Source: Rhodospirillales bacterium
GTDB lineage: Bacteria; Pseudomonadota; Alphaproteobacteria; Rhodospirillales; Casp-alpha2
Reading direction: 5' to 3'
Length of the DNA: 64,000 nt
Assembly (NCBI GenBank): GCA_023145215.1
Contig: JAGLED010000008.1
Span: 1-64,000, forward strand
Shown: one piece after another, positions 1 through 6,693 of the stretch
Layout: every line of letters starts with the position of its first letter
How positions within the stretch are numbered: the first letter of the stretch is position 1
Made by a program: the position numbers and the translations under genes
Notes under the pieces: generated by a model
What the model was told of the DNA's origin: nothing
The model's database searches: none
The model's input: the letters and a program-made list of their open reading frames with translations, nothing else

Positions 1-953
1 ACGCACGCTTCGGCGCCATACCCCAGGAAACTCGCGTTCCAGACCGTCAACAACGCCAGCATCATCGGCGCGTTCTGCCGGGTCGGCGCCGACAAGGCGT
101 GCGCATCCATCTCGGCGGCGCCGGTGCGGAGCTGCTGGAACACGTCCCATCCGAAGGCGAGCGCGACGGGAAGACCGACCGCCGACCATAACGAGAACCG
201 TCCCCCGACGCCCGACGCCATCGCGAACACCCGGTCTTCGCCGATGCCGAACTTCCCCGCTTCTTCGACGTTGGCGCTGACGGCACAGAAGTTCTTCGCC
301 CAGTCGCCGCCGACGGCCCCCTGCATCCAGATCGCCGCGCGTTCAGCGTTGGCCTGGGTTTCCATGGTCCGGAACGATTTGGAGATAACGATCACCAGCG
401 TCGTCGCCGGGTCGAGCCCGTCCGTCGCGCGCCGGAACGCGGTGCCGTCGATGTTGGCGCACATGCGCACGTCCATCGCGCCGCCGTAAGCGTCGCCGAG
501 GGCATCCAGCACCAAGGCCGGTCCCAGCTCCGAGCCGCCGATCCCGATGGCGAGCACGGCGGTGAACGGCGCGCCCGACGCCGACGGGATATCGCCGACG
601 CGGACCCGTTCGGCGAACGCTTTCAGGCGTTCGTCGGCCCCGTCGCCCGGCGTCCGGCGAACCTGCATATGCAGCGCCGGCCGGTCTTCGCTGAGATTGA
701 CCGTCTCGCGCCGGGCCATGCGTTCGATGAACCCGGACGCGTCCGCGGTTTCCGCCAGCGCCCCCATCCCGACCAGCACCTCGGCCGAGACCCGCTGGCG
801 GGAGAAATCGACATACAGGCCACCGAGGTCGATGGCGCAACCGGACGCCCGCGCATGATCGGCGTCGAACAGGTCGGCAAGCGGCACGCCCAACATCTGG
901 TCGCGCAACTCGTTCAGGTTTTTCCAGGCGTCCGTGTCGGAAATCAGCGGCAT
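1..953 (-). CDS. pgi: Glucose-6-phosphate isomerase, N-terminal part (runs off the window)
   Basis: The reverse strand from an ATG at 953 stays open to the window edge (about 317 residues), so the C-terminal part is missing. It interconverts glucose 6-phosphate and fructose 6-phosphate in the cytosol. Seen: the start MPLISDTDAWKNL, an active-site segment AIGIGGSELGPALVLDAL, then NIDGTAF and the SIS-domain stretch VISKSFRTMETQAN, followed by GGRFSLWSAVGLPVALAFG. These are standard landmarks of the family in the expected order. The gene lies downstream of the M16 peptidase genes on the same strand but is separated from them by a 120-bp nested inverted repeat, so it is probably a separate transcript. 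The call is secure; the catalytic C-terminal residues cannot be checked. Confidence 0.93.
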   Translation of the reverse strand, partial: MPLISDTDAWKNLNELRDQMLGVPLADLFDADHARASGCAIDLGGLYVDFSRQRVSAEVLVGMGALAETADASGFIERMARRETVNLSEDRPALHMQVRRTPGDGADERLKAFAERVRVGDIPSASGAPFTAVLAIGIGGSELGPALVLDALGDAYGGAMDVRMCANIDGTAFRRATDGLDPATTLVIVISKSFRTMETQANAERAAIWMQGAVGGDWAKNFCAVSANVEEAGKFGIGEDRVFAMASGVGGRFSLWSAVGLPVALAFGWDVFQQLRTGAAEMDAHALSAPTRQNAPMMLALLTVWNASFLGYGAEAC

Positions 954-1018
954 GGGCACTTGTATCAAATGCCCGCTCAGCGTGCCACCTTGGAAAGCGG
1001 GCTGCAGACAACCCAGGT

Positions 1019-1140
1019 CTTGTTTCCCGGGCGCGGCGCTTGCCGCCAAGACCCGGGACCCATAGATGGGCTAGCGAGAATCTGAAAGATGGGTCCCGGC
1101 TCTTCGCCCCGCTCACGCGCGGCGCAGACCGGGAAACAAA
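1019..1140. repeat. Nested inverted intergenic repeat (family with TTGTTTCCCGG ends)
   Basis: The outer arms TTGTTTCCCGG (1020-1030) and CCGGGAAACAA (1129-1139) are complementary. Inside them CCGGGACCCAT (1053-1063) pairs with ATGGGTCCCGG (1089-1099). Shorter relatives that start the same way lie at 13113-13155 and 14012-14061. It fills the gap between the M16 gene and pgi. It looks like a REP/BIME-type dispersed palindrome and may also act as an mRNA processing or stop structure. Confidence 0.75.
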
Positions 1141-1144
1141 TAAC

Positions 1145-2491
1145 TCAGTTACTCGAAACCACGCCCTCGGGTTTGCCGGCGACGGCGAAGGTGAGCTTTT
1201 CGGGCTGGTAGAGTTCCTTGGCGACGCGCCTGGCGTCTTCCAATGTCACCGCTTCGATATAGCCGTTGCGCTTGTCGATGTAGTCGATGCCGAGGTTTTC
1301 CTCCTGCATGCCCACCAGCATGTCGGCGATCGCCGACGACGACGTGAAGCGGAGCGGGAAGGCCCCGGTGAGATACGTCTTCGCGTCTTCCAGCTCTTTC
1401 GCGGTCGGGCCCTGTTCGGCGAAATTCTTCCACACGTCACGGACCGTGGCGATGCTCTCGGCGACCCGGGCGTTCGCGGTCGCGGCGCCGCCCATGACGA
1501 CGCCCGCGTTGTCGAGCGGCATCAGATAGGAATAAACGGAATACGCGAGGCCGCGCTTTTCGCGCACCTCCTCGTAAAGCCGCGACACGAAACCGCCGCC
1601 GCCGAGCACGTAGTTCAGGACATACGCGGTATAAAAATCGGGATCGTTTCTCAGGATTCCCGGCTGCGCGAACTGGATCGAGCTTTGCGGCACATCGATG
1701 TCGATTACCTGGATACCGCCCGAAAGCTTCGGCGCGATCTTCGCAACCTTCCACGGCTTGGCTTTCTCGGGGAGAACCCCGAACACCTTATCGAGGTACG
1801 TCTTGAGCGTGTCCGCGTCGATATCGCCGACCACGCCGATCAGCAGGTTGTCGCGGGCGAGGCGTTCACGCACGAACGCGCGCATGTCGTCTGGCGTGAT
1901 CGCGGCGACGCTTTCCAGCGTGCCGTCGTTGTCTCTGGCATAGGGATGACCTTCGAACGCTTTCTCGAACAGCGCCCGGCCGGCGCGGTTGCCCGGGTCT
2001 TCGCGGCTCTGCCTGATCCCCGACAGGATCTGCTGGCGGATGCGGTTCAGCGGCGTCTCGTCGAAGCGGGGCTCATTGATGGCGAGGCGGAGATATTCGA
2101 AGGCGTCGTCGCGGTTCTTGTTGAGGGTGCGGAGCGAGCCGTCCAACCGGTCGCGCCCGGCGCTGAACCGGAGCGAGATCGACTTCTCGTCGAGCGCACG
2201 CTGAAACGCGCGGCTGTCCATGTCGCCCGCGCCCTCGTCCAGCGTCGAAGCGACGAAATTGGCAAGGCCGCTCTTGCCTTCCGGGTCGAGCGCGGCGCCG
2301 CCCCGGAACGAAAGCTTGAGGGTGGTGATCGGGTTCGAATGATCGCGGATCAGCCAGGCTTCGATGCCTTTCGACGACACGACCCGTTCGACCTCGACCG
2401 CGTGCGCCGGCAGCGCCGCGGCGGCGAACAAAAGCACGAACACGACGAAGGCGGCGGGACGAAGAAGGGCGGAAATAATACGCTTCATCAT
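1145..2491 (-). CDS. M16 family peptidase-like protein, subunit without zinc motif
   Basis: This is the second of two M16 (insulinase/pitrilysin) proteins. It has a signal peptide rich in Ala/Phe/Val ending near LPAHA, so it is predicted to be exported. At the place where active M16 enzymes carry HxxEH it reads GLANFVASTLDEGAG, so the zinc site is absent, whereas the upstream partner has it. The C-terminal half keeps M16 features such as the stretch GGFVSRLYEEVREKRGLAYSVYS. In known families such pairs form a heterodimer in which one chain is catalytic and the other closes the chamber. The start ATG at 2491 (or 2488) follows the upstream stop by one base, so the genes are translationally coupled. 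The substrate is unknown. Confidence 0.88.
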   Translation of the reverse strand: MMKRIISALLRPAAFVVFVLLFAAAALPAHAVEVERVVSSKGIEAWLIRDHSNPITTLKLSFRGGAALDPEGKSGLANFVASTLDEGAGDMDSRAFQRALDEKSISLRFSAGRDRLDGSLRTLNKNRDDAFEYLRLAINEPRFDETPLNRIRQQILSGIRQSREDPGNRAGRALFEKAFEGHPYARDNDGTLESVAAITPDDMRAFVRERLARDNLLIGVVGDIDADTLKTYLDKVFGVLPEKAKPWKVAKIAPKLSGGIQVIDIDVPQSSIQFAQPGILRNDPDFYTAYVLNYVLGGGGFVSRLYEEVREKRGLAYSVYSYLMPLDNAGVVMGGAATANARVAESIATVRDVWKNFAEQGPTAKELEDAKTYLTGAFPLRFTSSSAIADMLVGMQEENLGIDYIDKRNGYIEAVTLEDARRVAKELYQPEKLTFAVAGKPEGVVSSN

Positions 2492-2492
2492 A

Positions 2493-3842
2493 TCAGCTCT
2501 GCGGCTTGGAAAGCAGTTCGGCGGTGACGTGGTGGGCGCCGTCGAGGACGTTGCGGGCGGCGGCGGCGACATCCACGGCCGTCACCTTGCCGATCACGCC
2601 GAGCCAGTTTTCGACCTCGTCGACGGTCCCGCCCGTGGCCAGCGTCGAGCCGAACACCCGGGCGGCGGTGCCGAAATCGTCGCGGGCAAAGACCGCGTTG
2701 TTACGCATACGTTCAATGGCGCCCGAAAGTTCTTTTTCCGTGATCCCGTCTTTCAGAATCTTCCGGACCTCGTCCATCACGGTCGTCTCGATCCTGTCCA
2801 TCGTGACGCCGGGTTTTGGGACGGCGTAGAAGCCGAACACCGCCGGGCCCAGGTCGTCGGCGTCATAGAACGCGCCCGCCGATAAAGCGATGGTGTCATC
2901 GAGGACGAGGCGCTTGTGCAGCCGGCTCGATGCGCCGCCGCCGATGATTTCGGACAGCACCTGCAGCGCATAGGCGTGTTCGGTCGCACCGTAGCGGTAG
3001 CTCGGCGCCAGATAACGCCGCGTCCAGCTCGGCTGGGTGACGCGCTCATGCTCCAGGACCACGCGGCGGTCGGCGGTCGCCGGCGGCTCGGTGGTGCGGG
3101 TGCGGGTGATCTCGGGGCCGCGCGGAATGGCACCGTAATATTTCTCGGCCAGCGGCTTCAACTCGTCCATGGTCACGTCGCCCTCGACGATCAGGGCCGC
3201 GTTGTTGGGCGCGTAGTAGCGTTTGTAGAAGGCAAGGATGCGATCGACGTCGAGCGCCTTGATCTCATGCTCCCAGCCGATGATCGGACGGCGATAGGGA
3301 TAGTTGAGATACATCGCCGCCGACACCTGCTCGCGCAGCTGGGCGGAGGGATTGTTGTCGACCCGGGACCGGCGTTCCTCGAGCACCACGTTGCGTTCCG
3401 GCGCGACCTGTTCTTCGCTGATCAGCAGATTGGTCATGCGGTCGGCTTCCATCTTCATCACCATCTCGAGACGGTCCTTGGCGATGGTCTGGTGGTAGGC
3501 GGTGTAGTCGTAGGACGTGAAGGCGTTTTCCTGGCCGCCGTTCCGGGCCACCTGCCCAGAGAACACGCCGGGGCCGAAATTCCTGGTGCCCTTGAACATG
3601 AGATGTTCGAGCAGATGCGCGATGCCGGTTTCGCCCGGGGCCTCGTCGGCGGCGCCGACCTTGTACCAGACCATATGGCGCACGACGGGGGCACGGTGGT
3701 TGGTGATCAGCACCACCTGCATCCCGTTATCCAGCATGAAGGTGTCGGGGTCGAAAATCTTGGCGAACGCCGGGGGGGCGGCCGAAAGGACGATGGCCGC
3801 GGCCAGCAAGACGGGCGTCAGAAACCTGTTTGAAATCCGCAT
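2493..3842 (-). CDS. M16 family zinc metallopeptidase, catalytic subunit
   Basis: 449 residues with a signal peptide (MRISNRFLTPVLLAAAIVL, cleavage near PPAFA), so it acts in the periplasm or at the outer membrane. The inverted zinc motif H76-L-L-E79-H80 is intact in GIAHLLEHLMF, and the third ligand is probably a glutamate of the VVLEERR segment near residue 155. A second M16 domain with the usual HKRLVLDD/GAFYDADDLGP-type stretch follows. It is expected to degrade peptides together with the non-catalytic partner encoded immediately downstream. The start codon has no convincing Shine-Dalgarno sequence. Confidence 0.92.
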   Translation of the reverse strand: MRISNRFLTPVLLAAAIVLSAAPPAFAKIFDPDTFMLDNGMQVVLITNHRAPVVRHMVWYKVGAADEAPGETGIAHLLEHLMFKGTRNFGPGVFSGQVARNGGQENAFTSYDYTAYHQTIAKDRLEMVMKMEADRMTNLLISEEQVAPERNVVLEERRSRVDNNPSAQLREQVSAAMYLNYPYRRPIIGWEHEIKALDVDRILAFYKRYYAPNNAALIVEGDVTMDELKPLAEKYYGAIPRGPEITRTRTTEPPATADRRVVLEHERVTQPSWTRRYLAPSYRYGATEHAYALQVLSEIIGGGASSRLHKRLVLDDTIALSAGAFYDADDLGPAVFGFYAVPKPGVTMDRIETTVMDEVRKILKDGITEKELSGAIERMRNNAVFARDDFGTAARVFGSTLATGGTVDEVENWLGVIGKVTAVDVAAAARNVLDGAHHVTAELLSKPQS

Positions 3843-3927
3843 GAGAGGGATATTGGCGTGTTTTCACACCGGATCAATGGAAAACCGGAAAAACACGCAA
3901 ACGTTACAAAGATTTAAAAATCGGGGC

Positions 3928-4033
3928 CTCCTCACCTGTCCTCTCCTCCAGGATTGGAGGAGAGGGACCCTGACGAAAGACACCGCCCTGATCCCTCTCC
4001 CCCATTTTTTGGGGGAGAGGTAAGGTGAGGGGG
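3928..4033. repeat. Double-hairpin intergenic repeat, copy 1
   Basis: About 105 bp. It begins CTCCTCACCTGTCCTCTCC and ends with the complementary AGGTGAGGGGG, with two internal hairpins (CTCTCCTCC/GGAGGAGAG and CCTCTCCCCC/GGGGGAGAGG) separated by GGGACCCTG and a short spacer. A second copy with the same arrangement lies at 22783-22890. It occupies most of the gap between the M16 operon and the YcaQ gene. Confidence 0.85.
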
Positions 4034-4040
4034 TGTTTCT

Positions 4041-5267
4041 CTATACAGATGTCCGCAGCCAACCGTCCTGAAAACGGACGGCGGATAGCCCCGTCAATTT
4101 GCGCACCCGCTCGAGCGCGCCTTCAAGCCGCTGCATCCGGCCCTTGCCAAAATCGATCCCGGGTTCGGGCCAGAGCGCGCTGACGCGGAGTTCGTCGGCG
4201 GCACGCTCGGCTTTCATGTCGAGCCGGCCGACCATCTTTTCGCCGTCCAGCAGCGGGAAGATGTAATAGCCGTATGTGCGCTCGGGCGCGGGGACAAAAA
4301 TCTCGATCCGGTAGTCGAAATCGAACAGATGCTTCAGGCGCTTGCGGTCGCGGATCACCGGATCGAAGGGATTGAGAATACGAAGGCGGTCTGCCGGCGG
4401 CCCGGTTTCACCGAGCCGCGTCTCGATATCGGCGAACGCATAAAGCTTGCGGGGCCCGGCCCCTCCCGCGCCATGCACCCGCACTTCGATAAGTTCGCGG
4501 CCAAGGCGCGCGTCGCACCAGGTCTTTGCCTCGGCGGCGGTGATGTTGCCCCAATAGCCCGCGATCTCGCCCGCAGTGCCGAAGCCGAGACGCTTCAAAG
4601 CCTCGCGGCACGACCAGTCGATATAGGCGGCGGACGCATAATCCTGTTCCCGATGATCTTCGGGGATCACGCGTTCGGTCAGATCGTAGGCCTTCTGAAA
4701 TCCCTGCCTGTGACAGATGCACAAACCGCCCGTGCGCCAGTGATGTTCGAGGGCCGTCTTCGACGGATGCCAGTTCCACCATTTGCCGCCGTCCTTCTTG
4801 CCCGCCGTATCGGCTTGGGCCGACATCTCCCGGGCCGTGATCGGACCGTTTTCGCGGGCATACGACAACACCCGATCCAGTTCGGTATGGAAGTCATTAC
4901 CGCGCCGCCCGGCCCAGCGGTGCGCGAGCCGCGCGTCTTCGCGCCGGAACCGTTCCCGCCACACGGGAAAGAACTCGACCGGAATGATCGAGGCGTCGTG
5001 GGTCCAGTTTTCGAATAGCGCGCGGTCGTGTTCGACAAGGCGGACGAGGTCTTTCTGCCGATACCCGTCCCAACGGCTCGCCAGGATCATGTGATGGGCG
5101 CGCTCGACCCACTGGATCGAATCGACCTGCACGAAGCCGAGCATGCGGATCAGCGCCAGAAGCCCCTGCCGCCCCAATCGCCGGCGCGGGCTTTCCGCCA
5201 GTCCCTGAAGTTTGAGGACCAGCCGGCGCGCCTCAGTGGCGGAGATATCCAAAGGGGGTGTCGTCAT
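4041..5267 (-). CDS. YcaQ/AlkX-type winged-helix DNA glycosylase (HTH_42 family)
   Basis: 408 residues, the usual size for the HTH_42 (formerly DUF1006) family. Characterised members are E. coli YcaQ/AlkX and Streptomyces AZL, which remove alkylated bases and unhook interstrand crosslinks. The N-terminal winged-helix part contains Q47-V48-D49 (GFVQVDSIQWVERAHH), matching the QxD catalytic motif of the YcaQ branch rather than the QxQ of the AZL branch. Other typical stretches are LFENWTHDASIIP, GKWWNWHPSKTALEHHW and RILNPFDPVIRDRKRLKHLF, then GYYIFPLLDGEKMVGRLDMKA. It is monocistronic, flanked by repeats on both sides. The family call is firm; its lesion range is inferred from relatives. Confidence 0.88.
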   Translation of the reverse strand: MTTPPLDISATEARRLVLKLQGLAESPRRRLGRQGLLALIRMLGFVQVDSIQWVERAHHMILASRWDGYRQKDLVRLVEHDRALFENWTHDASIIPVEFFPVWRERFRREDARLAHRWAGRRGNDFHTELDRVLSYARENGPITAREMSAQADTAGKKDGGKWWNWHPSKTALEHHWRTGGLCICHRQGFQKAYDLTERVIPEDHREQDYASAAYIDWSCREALKRLGFGTAGEIAGYWGNITAAEAKTWCDARLGRELIEVRVHGAGGAGPRKLYAFADIETRLGETGPPADRLRILNPFDPVIRDRKRLKHLFDFDYRIEIFVPAPERTYGYYIFPLLDGEKMVGRLDMKAERAADELRVSALWPEPGIDFGKGRMQRLEGALERVRKLTGLSAVRFQDGWLRTSV

Positions 5268-5585
5268 GGCGCACGATCGAACCCGCAGGAGGCTCGGAAG
5301 TCAAATGCCGGAATGCAATAAACCCATTCCCAGGTTCGTCATCCCGACCTGCCCTCGGCGTGATCGAGGAACGCGGGTTTCGATCCTTCGAGACGGCCCC
5401 AGAAAAAATTCAACAAGGCGGTTTCTCCGCTTCGTCATTCCGGCGAAAGCCGAAATCCGGTGCATCTGCCCGGCCCTACCGAGAGAGGTTGATGCGTGCA
5501 TCTCTGGGCCCCGGCCTGCGCCGGGGTGACGGCTTTGGCTCGGATAATGCCCGGGATGACGATGGTGTTGAACCAAGCGGAAGAG
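5268..5585. other. Intergenic region, 318 nt, filled by palindromic repeat
   Basis: No coding frame with family resemblance was found. The right half (5434-5533) is a GTCATTCCGGCG-type repeat ending in the hairpin CCCCGGCCTGCGCCGGGG. A related fragment, GTCATCCCGACCTGCCCTCG, lies at about 5338-5357. The rest shows nothing recognisable. Confidence 0.6.
5434..5533. repeat. GTCATTCCGG-family intergenic repeat, copy 1
   Basis: It starts GTCATTCCGGCGAAAGCCG and ends in GGGCCCCGGCCTGCGCCGG followed by GGTGACGG. Relatives lie at 16475-16544, 18903-18995 and 54982-55077. All sit in non-coding gaps and share a left GTCAT(T/C)CCGGCG end and a right CCCCGG...CCGGGGTGACGG hairpin. Confidence 0.8.
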
Positions 5586-6158
5586 CTAGAAGTCGAGAAG
5601 ACCCTTGCGGCCGCGCGACTTTTTAACCTGCGGCGTTTCGCCCTCGGTGATCGGCTTGCCGAGCGCCTGGTTCTCGCGGATGCGCTGCTGTTCTTTTTCC
5701 GCGTCGACGATGGTGCCCTCATAGGGCTTGTCGTCGACCCAGAAGATCATCTTGTCGGCGAGGCGCTGGTCCTCTTTCGACAGCAGCGACGTTTCGGCGT
5801 TGACCACTTCGCGGATCGCGGAATCGGCGTTGGCCGCCCCGGTCTTGGCCATGATCGCGTTCAGGCCGTCGGACAGATTGGGGTCGCGTTGCTGACCCTG
5901 GTTCTGAATCTGCGGCGCTTGCTGCAACAAAGCGGCGCGGGCCTGATCGGTCGGCGTGATCGCCTGCGGGCCTGAGGCGTTGGCATTCGGCGGGCGCAGC
6001 GAAAACTCGGGCGGCAGGCTCAAGGGCGGGCGCTGGTAGACGACGAACTCGTCGGGCGCGTCCTTGGAATTGCTTATGACTTTCTTGGCCGACTCGCAGG
6101 CGGCGAGCGACAGCGCGACGGAGGTCATAAGAGCGATGCCGATTGTGCGTCGAATCAT
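5586..6158 (-). CDS. DUF3035 lipoprotein (BamF-like)
   Basis: The protein starts with a lipoprotein signal peptide (MIRRTIGIALMTSVALSLAAC) whose lipobox LAAC predicts lipidation of that cysteine and attachment to the outer membrane. After it comes the segment APDEFVVYQRPPLSLPPEF, the hallmark of DUF3035, which in Caulobacter includes the BAM-complex lipoprotein BamF and resembles the N-terminal part of BamC. The rest is low complexity, charged, and ends KKSRGRKGLLDF. ATG codons at 6173 and 6182 would only lengthen the n-region, so 6158 is preferred. It lies downstream of lspA, the peptidase that would process it. The BamF role is inferred from the motif. Confidence 0.8.
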   Translation of the reverse strand: MIRRTIGIALMTSVALSLAACESAKKVISNSKDAPDEFVVYQRPPLSLPPEFSLRPPNANASGPQAITPTDQARAALLQQAPQIQNQGQQRDPNLSDGLNAIMAKTGAANADSAIREVVNAETSLLSKEDQRLADKMIFWVDDKPYEGTIVDAEKEQQRIRENQALGKPITEGETPQVKKSRGRKGLLDF

Positions 6159-6204
6159 CCGTTTTCTGCCCATTTGCAGCAAATATGTGTGCCGAGGCCC
6201 GAGT

Positions 6205-6693
6205 CTATGACGTTTCGGTACGTGTGAACAAGGATTCCAATATCAAGACCGCGGCGCCGACGCAAATGGCGCTGTCGGCGACGTTGAACGCCGGCCAGTG
6301 ATAGCCGAACGCATGGAAATCCAGAAAGTCGACGACCGCCCCGTGAACCAACCGGTCGACGACGTTCCCCACCGCGCCCCCGATTACAAGCCCGAGCGCC
6401 ACGACCGAGAACATCGATTGGGCGCGCCACAGCCAGACCGAAAGCGCGAGCACGATCACGACCGCGAGCGCCGTCAGGATCAGCGGGCCATGGTCGGACT
6501 CGGTGTTAAACATCCCGAACGAGACGCCCCGGTTCCACGCCAGCACGATATTGAAGAACGGCGTGATCTCGATGACGCGGGGCGGGTTCATCACGCTTTC
6601 GAGGATCCACGTCTTCGACACCTGGTCGAGCACGAGCGCAAGGGCGGCGATGGCCGCGCCCTGCATGCGGGAGCCGAGGCCGGGTTCGATCAT
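6205..6693 (-). CDS. lspA: Lipoprotein signal peptidase (signal peptidase II)
   Basis: A 162-residue inner-membrane aspartyl protease that cleaves prolipoprotein signal peptides after lipidation. Seen: DQVSKTWIL near the N-terminus, NRGVSFGMF, and the two catalytic aspartates in GNVVDRL and FNVADSAI, with four hydrophobic membrane segments. Its ATG overlaps the ileS stop by 4 nt (6690-6693), the usual alphaproteobacterial ileS-lspA arrangement. The next gene encodes a lipoprotein, a natural substrate. Confidence 0.96.
   Translation of the reverse strand: MIEPGLGSRMQGAAIAALALVLDQVSKTWILESVMNPPRVIEITPFFNIVLAWNRGVSFGMFNTESDHGPLILTALAVVIVLALSVWLWRAQSMFSVVALGLVIGGAVGNVVDRLVHGAVVDFLDFHAFGYHWPAFNVADSAICVGAAVLILESLFTRTETS

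Noticed and set aside
2331-2350. GGGTTCGAAT as a tRNA T-loop
   Set aside because: It lies within an M16 coding region and no cloverleaf can be drawn around it; no tRNA gene was found in the window.
1040-2527. Long open frames opposite the M16, ileS, infC, polA and pheT genes
   Set aside because: They are antisense shadows created by GC-rich codon bias: Arg/Asp/His/Val-rich, without family patterns, opposite well-supported genes.
3928-4033. CRISPR or tandem repeat array
   Set aside because: The repeats are single palindromic units in separate gaps, with no regular repeat-spacer series.
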